64,000 nucleotides of DNA from positions 13,612,501 through 13,676,500 of the forward strand of contig JAZGTH010000002.1 in assembly GCA_036877525.1 (NCBI GenBank), in the 5' to 3' direction. The first letter of the stretch is position 1, and each line of letters starts with the position of its first letter. Positions 33,789-45,170 of the stretch are shown piece after piece. Origin of the DNA: Chromobotia macracanthus (taxonomy: Eukaryota > Chordata > Actinopteri > Cypriniformes > Botiidae). The notes under the pieces are model-generated. The model did not search any database. It was not told where the DNA came from and saw only the letters and a list, made by a program, of their open reading frames with translations. Both the position numbers and the translations under genes were made by a program.

Positions 33789-36700
33789 ATGCTGTCCGAC
33801 AGAATGCCGCCCTCTCACACCAGACAGCTTCAGACAGACACAGGATTTATGTTTAAGGTAAGAAATAAGGGGCAGATACTTAAATATTTATTGCAATCTG
33901 TGAGGCAAGTGACATAAAGGACATCATTTCCAGACCTTCAGATCATAATAGGTTCACCTTTCACAAGACGGGAACCATTTACACCCATTTTTGAAATCAG
34001 AGTATCTAAACTGAGGACAAAAATGGTTCCTGCTGGTTTTCCACTGTGCACCCTTGCTCTTTAAATAACTAGTTTCTAAGTAATGATTTTTACTAAATAA
34101 CTGGTTTTACGGATGAGTCCAATGATTATTTTGGGACCTCCATCCAATGCATGTTTGGAAGCTATTATGACACGAGGGGTATTGTTTGTAGAAGAAAAAC
34201 AGTTCTGTAATGCACACTAAGATATCAGAAGGTCTGAATAGTTCATGCTTTTTACAGTCCAAAACTGTACAGTCATTTCTGCTGAGTTAGCTGTTTTTGC
34301 ATAGGGCAACGTGGCTTCTACATTTTTGAAGGTTGTATTGGCTTTAATCTCAGACTTGCGTCATTCAGTGGGCTTTGTTAAACACGTCTCCTGCCATCTG
34401 TTCTTCTCACCCGTGCTGTCAAATCTGTGTTTCTGCAAACATATGAAAACAAGTATTCAGGGCTCATTCGTGGAGGTTTCTACTCTCTGCAATGACAAAG
34501 AAGTGTTTGTGATAAGACGCAGGTGTCTCAGAGTTTGTATTTCTCGAAGCAGGTGGCCGGTTGGAGAACTGCGTGTATACTGTACTCCCTTTTCTGCGTG
34601 CTGGCTCTACAAGAAGGCAGTGAGGGTGCAAAAGCGCGCTGTGGAAGAGAGCTAGTCGCTGACCTGGAGTTTGTGTGTGGAGACCGTGGATTCTACAGAG
34701 GTGAGAGTAACTTACAAACGTATGTTTGGATACTGCAGAAATGAATGCATTTTTTATAAAGAAAGCAGGACAAACCTGATATACACTGTAAAGAAAAGGT
34801 GCTTCACAATGCCATAGAGAAACCATTTTTGGTTGTATGGTTCCACAAAGAACCTTTAACATCCGTAGAACCTTTCTATTTCTTTGTAATAGAAAAAGGT
34901 TCTACAGGTTGTTAAAGGTAAGAAAGAAATGGTTCTTTTTAAGAACCTTTGACTGAATGGTTCTTTATGGAACCAAAAATGTTTCTTTTATGGCTTTGCT
35001 TTGAAGAACTTTCTGTGGCGCTTTGTTTTTTAAGAGTGAAGTTTTTTGTACTTATCATGACCTGATGGATGGGGGTCACAGAGATAAATTGCAGTCCAGA
35101 AGTGATTATATCAACAGCATTTAGTCTTTAAATCGTTAATCTTGCCACTTATTCTAAGCATTGTATTATATTCGTAACACTCAGTGTATCAGTTTATTGA
35201 CAATGGCCTTGTCCTGGCGAGATACAGACTCAGTATTATCATGTCACACTGTTATCACCTTGGCATTGATTCCAATCAGTTGAATTGACCAATAGCAAGC
35301 AGGAATGAGCTGCTGTTGTGGGCGGCCTGAAATTAAATATCTTTTTTGATAATAAAAACCTAATATATAACAAATGAGTGACCATACAACCATCTCTTCT
35401 GATAGAACTGATTCGTGGTTGTTGACGGCAACAATTTTTACTGCAGCTAACTGAGCCTTTCACATCGTTCCCTGTCCAAGGCCGCCTTGACACTCTCTCG
35501 CTTGCTCTCTCGCTCGCTCTCTTGCTCGCTCTCTCTCTTTCTCTCTCTCTCATTTTTTTCTCTCAAAAGGAACATTATGACATGACCTCAATGTCGTATC
35601 ATTTTAACATTTTTTAAAAAAAATGCATAAATATTGTTTTGTCATGGACAGCCAACAGTTTCACAGCCAATACAGAGCTGTATGAATTGTGGTTTGATCA
35701 TTTATTGTTTTAGTTTTATTATGTATTTTTACCTTTTTTTAAATTTATTTCATTAGAAACTTTCCTTCAAACTAACATGTTAAAGCTGCAACTTTCACCT
35801 CTCTGTCGCCATCTCTGTTTGAAACATAAAATTGCAGATTACTTTATGTACTTTTCATTACGTATGTTGACGTCAAATTGAGCCAAATTGACATTTTATG
35901 AGAAATCTGACCCCAGAGTTTAAATTTAAAAAAGTTCAATTAAAAAAGTTACGGATTGAGTTAAACATAAGCTTACAACGTGACTTACAAACTTTAGAAA
36001 CCTAGAATTTCCCTTCTTGTCTCTTTGTGGCCAGGCAAACCCGGAGGACCCCGTGCCAGCGGCCCTCGCTCTCGTGGGAAGGGGATTGTAGAGCAGTGCT
36101 GCGTGAGAGGATGTGACCTCCAACATTTGGAGTCATACTGCGCCAAACCCAAAAGAGGGCGCCGTCATGCCCCTGTGCTTCTGCAACAAACTGTGGTGAG
36201 ACTTCAGTTATGTAGACAGAGGTGTAGATGCCATTCTGCTTTTAGTTTGGTAAAGGTTGAATAAGAATAGATGTTCCCATCTATTATTGGTTGGACAAAC
36301 AGATAATCCTGCCCCAAATTCACGCTATTGGTTTAGCCAGTGTAGTTATGTGAGGATGCTCAAGCAAACAGAGAATTAGTTTTGTAAGCATCATAGAGCC
36401 ACAGTTTTTATGGAATCTGAGAGAATCAACAAATGGCTTTCTTGTCTTTGCATATAGTATTTGGAGGCCTTAATGGTAATATTATTAGACAATAATTTTG
36501 AAAACAGTCAAAATCTGGCAACTTACAAAATACTGCAATACACTCTAAAAATACACATAAAATACTGAAAACACTCAGTCAGATCTTTTGTTTGTTGCAG
36601 GAAGAACAGTTCATGCAAGTGTTTCAAAGGCGATACCAAAAGCATGCAGGGGGATACACGGATAGGGAAGCCACACCTCAAAGACTCAGAGAACAGAGAC

Positions 36701-36843
36701 TCTACCTGAGGAATTCCAGACGTTTGGCATCACTAAACACAGACACCAAGACACCCAACCGACCGCCCTCTGCTCGCCAGCATCCATTCGCTCACCAAAT
36801 CACATCCATACCAACATTTCTCCCCCAGAATCAACACTCATAG
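33789..36843 (+). CDS. igf3: Insulin-like growth factor 3 precursor
   Basis: Secreted insulin-family hormone; Igf3 is a teleost-specific, mainly gonadal IGF acting through IGF1 receptors. Coding exons 33789-33857, 34553-34700, 36035-36195 and 36601-36843, all GT-AG and in frame, 206 residues. Exon 1 ends FMFK at a phase-0 junction, the same layout I recall for IGF1 (VFK). A hydrophobic signal (ACILYSLFCVLAL) follows. B domain: ARCGRELVADLEFVCGDRGF. C domain: short, Gly/Pro/Arg-rich. A domain: GIVEQCCVRGCDLQHLESYC, with all four A-chain and two B-chain cysteines. A basic cluster PKRGRRH marks the likely E-peptide cleavage. The E domain is long (about 100 residues), Arg/Gln-rich, without cysteines. 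The short C domain and GKGIVEQCC lead-in favour Igf3 over Igf1 or Igf2. The 34523 frame start is not an ATG; the exon-2 acceptor ctcgaagcag/ at 34552 is preferred. Confidence 0.9.
35490..35553. repeat. CT/CTCG-rich low-complexity tract in an igf3 intron
   Basis: Repeated ctcgctctct and ttgctcgctct units ending in a plain CT run. Confidence 0.85.
35779..35965. repeat. Family A element in an igf3 intron
   Basis: Starts gttaaagctgcaactttcac, then cctctctgtcgccatctctg, and ends aaaagttacggattgagttaa. Confidence 0.65.
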
Positions 36844-39800
36844 CTCTTACTGGATCTGCATGGACTGCAACAATATCATCTTCCTTTTCTAAAAATGACT
36901 TTTGGGTCCTTGCAGAAGTATGAACTAAAATCTGTGTATGAGAAGCTAGTGGGCGAGATGCCAGTCACTTAAAAATTGGGTCTGCTAGAGAAACATGTTT
37001 TTTGTGGAGAAAACTGGTCCTGCTGGAATACAGATGGAAGAGTGATCTGCAAGAACAGACTGACGTGTCTGTGTAGCACAAAAGTGGCTGAAATACACCA
37101 GTGTAATAAGTGCTGTATCGAATGCAATGTGAATTGTAACTGTTCTGTTTCAGTATTATTTTCAGTTTCGCTTAACTTTATTTTGTTCTTGAATGTGTTA
37201 GTTCAAATGATGTTTAGGATACAAGTTAAAAGCATTTGTATGCAACACTTACAAGCGTAAAAGACCTAAAATATGGGACCACTAAAGTCATTTTTAATGT
37301 GTTTTTGTAAAAGGTTACTGATATCACTGAATATATTTGCTTATTTGTTTGTTTTCTGGGTTTAATTTATATTCAGAATTTTTATATGATTAGGACTTAA
37401 GCTTTCTGGCGCTTGCAGTCTCTTTCTGAAGCAGCTTTTCGTCATACCCAAAAACAAAAACAATTTTCAGTGCAAAGTTTTAAAAATCTCTATTCGCTTC
37501 AGTTTTAGAAGCTGGAGATTTCAGATGTAATAATGCGAGCTGTGGGATCCTGGAAGCTGCATGTTTCTAAGACACTTGGAATCTCAGATGTAGTCCCAGT
37601 GACCTTTAAAGAAAAACATGAGTCTGTTTACAGTGAATAAATAATATCACCACAGCCTTGGTGTGTTATCACTATCTAAACACTGAATCCATTTCTATGT
37701 GGTGTGCTGTGTGTCGTATAGGTGAAGTTTGGTGTTATGACTGGGATTTTTCCTACAAAGGTTTTGTCTTTACACACAAATCTGAAGCATTTTCAGCATC
37801 GCAGTGGGGCAGAAACTCTAGAACAGAGACTTAATCACTCGAGAACTCAGATCGCAGCCAGAAATCTCTAAATGTCTGAATACCACATACACACATTACT
37901 TTTTTAAAAACATTTTTATTGTTCACAGATGGATCTACTGTACATATGTGTTTGTGTACATTAGATACACAGAAGCCAGTGAGCTGTAAAAATAAAAAAG
38001 AAACTGGATAAATTGGATCAATAAATCAATTTCGATAATCAATAAACCTGGTTCAAAGTAATCACTAATTTAACTTTATGGTTTAATAATCCAGTCTTAG
38101 TGTTTTTTTAGTTAACAGCACACAGGGAAAGATTACCAGCCTATTACCAGCCTATATTGTGGTCTATTGTTCACACAAAGCTATTAAATGACCATCGAGT
38201 TTTGTTATGATTTATTGTGCATAACGTAACATTACATTACACTGACTGTAGGTACAGTGGCTATTTCAGTATTATGTGTCATGTAGCGACGTTTTGACAA
38301 TGAAAAACTCTCTCCCTGCCCTTGAGCTCTGATAACCAGGCTGCTGTGATTATCTGAAGTTCTGCAGGTGACAAATCTTCAGCCTTCCAAGACAGCACAG
38401 CACAGCACAGCAAAACACAGATATACACACCAAATAAAAGCACAGTTGTGATGACAGTGTGTGTTATATACTTTGCTAATGCATTAGCAAAATCTTTGTG
38501 CCATTTGGAGCCATTTGTTATACAGGAAATCATGTAAACAAAAAATCAGAAACATCACAAGCAATTTGTCAACAATTAACAGACGCAATGTATGATTGTG
38601 TTTATTTTAGGTAATCAATATATGAAATACACGACCAAATAAAACAATTTAGAGAATAATCTTAAGCAAACAACTGCCTGTATGTGTAGCCTACTGTACA
38701 TTAGTAAAATCTTCAGTAAATTATTGATTGCTGCTTCATTGCAAAGGACCTTAATCACAAAAATCTCATAAACATCTTTATTCTGCCTTGTACTCTTTGG
38801 CTAAACTTTGAAATGTCACACCTTTTTTAAGGGTCATCATCCATCATCAATTAACATTAATTTGACACATAGTGCAGCAAATTTACCTCTTATAATTAAA
38901 CGTGTTTTTCTATTTAAAGTTTATTTAGAAACAACATCTGCTAAATGAGTTATTTTAAATTCATGCTAACCTTTAAATTATGTTGCAAAACCATTTGTCC
39001 AGTTGATCAAAATAACAGTGACATTGATTTTCATCATCTGAGCTGACGTCCTTTGCGTCTCTGAAATCATCATTACTGTAACTGAACAGATTCAATTTGT
39101 TAGAAACATCACTGAAAACTGTAACCATCAGTGAGAACCAATATCAGCATCACATTGTTCAGGTGATGGTTTTAAACACTGTTACAATCTTACAGCTGCT
39201 TCGGCCTTAGATAAGAGAAACAGCCCATATCACTATTCCAGTTTTCCTTCTGCGTCAAACTCAGAAAACACAACTCACTCCCCCGATCTGGAGATGGACC
39301 AGAACTCCTGTAATCAGGATAAACATGCCCTTTCAGCTCCAAAAAATGGCCGGGCAACATTGTCTATTCCACTCAACAAAGCTGCAGTCTGTGGATCATT
39401 GTTGTTTTTGTTGATCTGTGTTGCCAAAGAACATCAGAAACTTTGTATTCATCAATCAATACAGTTAAATATGAAAAATTAGAATAGATTTTTTTTGGGC
39501 AAATGGTAGACTAGAAACCTCTCCACTCCACTGCAAGAAAGACACTTTAACTGTCAAGTATTTTTTGAGAAAACACTTCAGATGCACAAACTGGGACACA
39601 AATGCAACCCGTGGAGGATTATCAGCGAGAAAAGTGCATTCATTAGCATTTTAAAAATCTGTATTCACAGACCAGCTCAACAGAGAAACAAGCATTATAC
39701 ATACTGCAGATGAGAGTGAGAAATACTGACTTTGTGAGGGAAGAATGATATCTGATCCAATTATTTATGTTATAAATAGAAATATGTTTAAAAAACAATG

Positions 39801-40030
39801 AACGCAGCGCACAGTTTTCACGAGCAGACTGAGTGACAATCTCTTGGGTATGATCCATTTTAGCCTGTTTTAATGACAATGTTTGTTATTCTGCATTAGT
39901 AGCCAACTGCCCTCTGTTAAAGAGACTTTGGACACGTGATTTTCAGTAAATCAGTCAGATTTCTATCCAGGTTCTATGTAAATAAAGAATCGATATGTTC
40001 GCAAACATCTGTGCAATGATTTACTGATTA
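36844..40030. other. igf3 3' flank and intergenic DNA before serping1
   Basis: No supported gene. It contains a short cacag tandem at about 38395-38413. The open frames are short and unrelated to known proteins. A possible untranslated serping1 exon ends near 40093 with the donor cgttt/gtaagt. Confidence 0.5.
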
Positions 40031-40334
40031 GCAGAGGAGAGAAACAGCAAGAGACTCACACCAAAGTGACAAACACACACGAAGAAAACGTTTGTAAGTC
40101 CAACTTTTCCATACTGCTTGGATAGAATTTTCCGTTGTCATTTGTCTATAGTGTTTGTATGGGCTGTGGAAACTGCTTGGTCATGTAATCTGTTCAGGCT
40201 CAACAGAGATTTGTTTCTATGGCGAATTGTAAAGCAGTTTGAAAGTAGCAGAAATAGAGTTGAATCAAATTAAACAAATTTATCTGTGCGTAACCTACAG
40301 AATTCTTTTTCTCACCAGAAATACTTCCAGCATT

Positions 40335-43300
40335 ATGTATCGTGTCTTCCTGCTGCTCTTGTTGGAGGTGTGTTCGTGTATTTTATTTATGGGCGACAGA
40401 ATTAATTTTTTTCAGGGGAACTAACCCTTTATGAAACTGAATTTGTGAAATATTCCATCACATGGTTTTGATTTGGAACTGCCTTCTCCCACAGCTCTCG
40501 CTGACTTCCTGTGATCTGACTGTTCCACTACACTTCAGCATTTCCCTTCCTTGTTTCCTTGACAATACCCCGCTGCTGACTGAACCAGAATTCACCTGGA
40601 AATTTACGCCTGCTGGGACACAGGATCAGAGAACCCTGAATGAACAGGGCAAGATCTTGCACCTCACAAATATAAACGCCAACCACGAAGGAGAGTATAG
40701 GTGTGTGCAGGAAGGATGGAAAGGTGACGATCGTGTGAGGCTGGGAAAAACATTCAAAATACGGGTGGAAGGTAAGACTCTTTCAATTTGGAAAGTTAGA
40801 TATACAGACAGGGCGGCATCAAATACAAGTTAAAGTATAAATACAAGATCTGAATTCAGACATCAGATAAAGCCGCAATCCGTAACTTTTTGGGGTTAAA
40901 ATAAACAACAATCAGTTATTGAGCAAGTACACGAAAGATCAGTCATCAGTCAGTGACAGAACACGATCTCCTTACCTTATTCACAACTGTAAGTTTATAA
41001 TGATGACTTGAGCTGTCGGGTCCGATTTCCCCGGGAAATGTCAGTTTGACTTCAACATACATAATGTAAAGTATGTAAAGTAACCTGCAATTTTACAGTT
41101 CAAACTGAGAAAGTTACGGATTGCAGTTTTAACGAAATTATAAAATGTTCCAGTAGCTCAGCTGGTAGAGCATTGTGGGAAAAGCAGGTAACGCATATAC
41201 TATATAAAAAACAAAACAAAACAAAATTACACCCTGAAATCGCTTTGGATAAAAGTATCTGTCAAATGCATAAATTCAAAGTTATCTTAACTTTTCTTCC
41301 TCATGAAGACGTTCGGTTTTCTCCTCAGAATCGCTACCCTTTCAGGAGTGGCGGGTCATCAGAACAGAAGCTGGGAGTGAAGTGACTCTTCCGTGTCAGA
41401 TTCCCAAATCTTCCTCATCTGGATCAACTGAAACACCCCCTGTTGTCTGGAAACGAGAGATAACAGGAAACTTAATGAAGCTGAACCCCAAAGATAAAGA
41501 CAAAGACCACCAACAGAAAGACAACACTATAAGCCACAGGGTATTATGGGAAACCACCCCTGAAGAACAGGACTGGTCGATTAAAATTGTTGAGGTCACA
41601 GAGGAAGATGCCGGCATGTACCGCTGTGTCACACAGAATTTTCCTGACGTGATGGTAGAGCTGGTAGTGAAAGGTACTTCTCTGATGCTTATAAGTGTCG
41701 ATTTTTCAACATTATACTAGTTTTAATACTATTGTCTCAGGGATCATGAGGTCCACTCTGTCATTAAGTGCTGAGACAGAAATCTAGCTTCAGAAATCAA
41801 CTTCCCCTCAGATGTTTCTCCTGAAAACAAACAACACAGTTGTTGGCAAACAGTAAGAGAATAAAGCTATAAAATGAATGCGGATAGCATAGCTTAGAGA
41901 ATTTGATCTTGGAAGTATTTGCATTCATCGTAAAATTTCAGACTTTTGATTGCTGCCTTTGGTGTCTTGGCGAATCTGAGCACAGTTTGAGACTCTGTGA
42001 CTCTCAGGTGAAAAATCTGAGAAGCAGGAGACTTTATCAAAAGTCTCCATTCAATCTCTTTCCTGTCCGGAAGAATTTAGAATTTACTAGAATGAATAAA
42101 CTGGAATGACACACAATTTTCCACATCAATATCATTTCATCAATATATCTTCCTGTCATTTCACACTTTAGCCCCTCCTCCACCCCGCTGCTCTGGCCAC
42201 AGCCACCCCTGGGAGACCTGTGAGGATCCAGAGAGTCGATCAGGGAAATCGATTCTGCGGGAATCGCTCATACATTTCTCCACTACTGTGTACTCTTACC
42301 TTAAAGGTTCAAAGCCCTCAACAAACTTGATCTTCTCCCCAATCAGCATTGCTTCCGTTCTCTCTAACCTGCTTTTGGGTAAGAAAGCTGACAGGAACAT
42401 GGATGCTGGATGATAAAAAGAAAGTAGTGTAATGATAAGTGTAATGTGTAATGATTTTACAAATTCTGCACTGAAGATGCTAAAATATTAAATACAGTTC
42501 ATTTATCTTGAAAGCTTTGTCACAACGTAATTCCCACAGCTGTTATTCCATGTTTTTATTCCAAAAAGTGGCAAATATATAAACAAAGAATGAGTGATCC
42601 TAAACTGTTGATCGGCAGTGTATGTTGCATGTATGTTGTAAAAATGTTCTAACTTTTCCATATTTCAAGGTGCTCGGGCTGAGACCAGAACGCAGTTAGA
42701 AAGTGCTCTTAAGCTTCCCAATAACTTCTCCTGTGTGCATTCTGAAATGAAGAGACTGAAACACGTAACAAAAGAGACCCTGGGCATGGCCTCCACCATT
42801 TATTATTCTTTAGGTAACCGTCAAAGTAAACTAACATATACGAATCATTGGCCATTGTTTAAGGCTAATAACAAGTATATTGGCATAAAGTCTGGTCCAC
42901 AATGCAGCCAGGTTTGACCAAAAACTTCTTGGACAGGAATTTGAAGACTACTTCCTGACATCCACAGCAAAAGCAACCTTTAAAATCTATTCAGCTGAAA
43001 TGAAATGGTGTAGGAGCCAATAAGATGGCTGCATTATTGTTAAGCAACCGCTTTGTTTCTATGTAGATCAAAGGTTAAGAGAGGCCTTCATCAACCAATC
43101 ACTGGAGTTCTATGAGGCTGTACCACAGAAGCTGACCAATGACAGCGATCAGAATGTAAAGCTCATCAATAATTGGGTGAAAGAGAAAACAAATGGGAAA
43201 ATTACTAATTTAGTAGATGAAGTGGATCCCTCCACCCTGTTTGTTCTTTTAAATGCTGTCTACTTTAATGGTGAGTGTCATTACATCTCATGTGTATGGG

Positions 43301-45170
43301 TTTTAAATTACATACATGTCCATTTCAGAGTTTTACGTGCGCTTGTGTTTCACAGGTAAATGGAAGATGGAGTTTGAATCCATGAGTAAAAAGGCACAGT
43401 TCTTGAAATTCTCAGGTGAGGTCGAAAATGTGTCCACTCTCTTCAGCTCCAAGTACAAGCTTTCAATGAACTACAACAAAAAACTAAAAGCTGACGTGAG
43501 TATGGCAAAAACATTTGTGAGCCGTGCTGGCAAAATTCAGAATGAGGATGGAATAATTACGAGCTACCGGCAAAACAAGTGAACAATATCCATTCGTCTC
43601 ATTTGAGGTTTTTACAAACATGAGTTTATTAAGCCCTCATCTATCAATTCTAATGCTTCAAACAGCAGTTAAACGTCTCAAATCAGCTTAATTTGAGCAT
43701 TTTCTGAGACGTCAACCTTCCTCAATCTTTCTTTTGTTTAAACAATCCATGAAAAAGTTGCAGTTTGTTTCTGCTCATCTCGATGACTGGTGCTTCAGAC
43801 AGGTGTAGCTGCCAACAAATCATAATCATAAGTCTCTTAATGTTGAATGTGAAATGAACAAGAACTTATGAAAATATGCTCACTGTGACTCATTTTGCCA
43901 ACACGGGTCACATTTACAAAAAATGATGCCATCTGCCCCCAATCATTAAAACATCAATGCATGTAAAACAGAATTCATTTTTTTCCTCTAATGCTTTCAA
44001 CATTTCAGATAATGCAGACACGCGTAAAGTCATTTAAAATCATAATAAGAAAATAATCGGGGCAAATGCAGTACCACCTTTTCTTAAAACAAAACACATT
44101 TACGTGTACACGCACATTTCTCTCTCTCCAGGTTGGAAGGTTTCCTCTCACAGGCAAAACCAGCCTGTACATTTTGCTCCCACGCACAGAATCAGAAGAT
44201 TCCTTCTTAGTGATGGAGAGTAACATGGATTTCACCACCATTTCAGAAATGGTTTCTGAGATGAACAAAATACAAATGCAGACCGCCGAAGTTACGCTGC
44301 CAAAAATTAAACTGGCAGTCACCACACCACTGGAGAATTTGCTGAGAAATTTGGGTGAGTGTTTCTTCATCCACCCTATAATGATACTGTGAGAGCGGAG
44401 TTCACCCAAAATGTCAAATTCTGTTATGAATCCCTCAGAAAAAAAGTACATATTCGGCTTTTCTTTACAATGATGGCTCTCTGTAAGCACGGCTTCATGA
44501 TTCCCATGTTTCGGCTGTGCTGCAGCAGTTTCAGAGGGGTCAGAGATCTGCAGTAAACGTGGTGCCGGAGACACGCGCTAGATTATGGTGGTTTATTTTT
44601 TATCGTCCTTTCTGAAGCCTGACAGACATGGTCCCATCAACTGATGTTACCCGCAGTGTGAACCCACCTCAAAACGTTTTGATTATTCCTCATACCTGAA
44701 ATATACCTTCTCATACATTGGCATAACGCTTCATTGTAAAACAAATTTCCACTATTTCAATTTTCTATGAGAAAAACTCATAGAAGTTCATCAGAAATGA
44801 ACACAAGGGTGAGGAAATAACCTTCACTTTTGGGTGAGCTATTTATTCAACCCCCTATGTGCCATGGTTGTTTTTTATATTGATTATTATTGATGTTTAC
44901 TTTGTGTTATTTCTACACATCTCAGGTTTGCAAGATCTCTTTAATGATCCAAACCTGTGCGGCATGACTCCTGCGGAGACGCCGGTCTCCGACGCTCGCC
45001 ACCGCGCCTTCCTTGCGCTCACGGAGAGGGGCGTGGAGGGCGCGGCGGCCACCAGCGTCTCCCTCTCCCGCTCCTTCCCCTTCTTCACCGCCCTGCAGCC
45101 CTTCATCCTCATCGTGTGGAGCGACGAGGCCGGCATCCCTCTCTTCATGGGAAGGATTGTTGACCCGTAA
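40335..45170 (+). CDS. serping1: Plasma protease C1 inhibitor (serpin G1) with two N-terminal Ig-like domains
   Basis: Secreted serpin that inactivates C1r, C1s and the MASPs of complement, and contact-system proteases. Coding exons: 40335-40367, 40495-40771, 41329-41673, 42172-42378, 42670-42813, 43067-43270, 43356-43495, 44132-44354, 44926-45170; all in frame, 605 residues. Exon 1 starts the signal peptide (MYRVFLLLLLE). Exons 2 and 3 each encode one Ig-like domain: GEYRCVQEGW and DAGMYRCVTQNF carry the D/E-x-G/A-x-Y-x-C motif. The serpin core begins with STNLIFSPISIASVLSNLLL, then FVLLNAVYFNGKWKMEFES. The hinge EGAAATSV is followed by SLSR/SFPFF, so P1 is Arg as in human C1 inhibitor (SVAR), and the protein ends GIPLFMGRIVDP. 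Two Ig domains in place of the mammalian mucin-like N terminus are known in fish. Polyadenylation signals AATAAA lie at 45172 and 45240. Confidence 0.95.
40868..41133. repeat. Family A element in a serping1 intron
   Basis: Starts taaagccgcaatccgtaact and ends aaagttacggattgcagtttta. The interior has gagctgtcgggtccgatttc, shared with the copies near 2.7 and 62.5 kb. Confidence 0.75.
41148..41282 (+). repeat. tRNA-derived SINE-like element
   Basis: Begins ttccagtagctcagctggta/gagca, a typical RNA polymerase III A box of tRNA-derived SINEs. It ends cgctttggataaaagtatct/gtcaaatgcataaa, the usual tail of such fish elements. The B box is lost or diverged, so it is not a tRNA gene. Confidence 0.6.
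44392..44851. repeat. Family C cyprinid element with inserted or diverged centre
   Basis: Left end gcggagttcacccaaaatgt/caaattctg and right end gaaataaccttcacttttgg/gtgagctat match the family-C termini. The middle is unlike the short copies. It fills much of the last serping1 intron. Confidence 0.5.

Noticed and set aside
34311..34655. 114-codon plus-strand frame overlapping igf3 exon 2
   Set aside because: Out of frame with the B domain; the IGF frame with conserved cysteines accounts for the exon.
41148..41200. tRNA gene suggested by the tagctcagctggtagagca motif
   Set aside because: No cloverleaf or B box follows; the tail is that of a tRNA-derived SINE.
42911..43040. Short protein-like frame (FDQKLLGQEFEDYFL) between two serping1 exons
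   Set aside because: The flanking exons join in phase without it and restore the serpin sequence; it ends in a stop and has no donor in frame.
44005..44574. 189-codon minus-strand frame
   Set aside because: Lies opposite serping1 exon 44132-44354 and a family-C repeat; no domain and no splice or start context.
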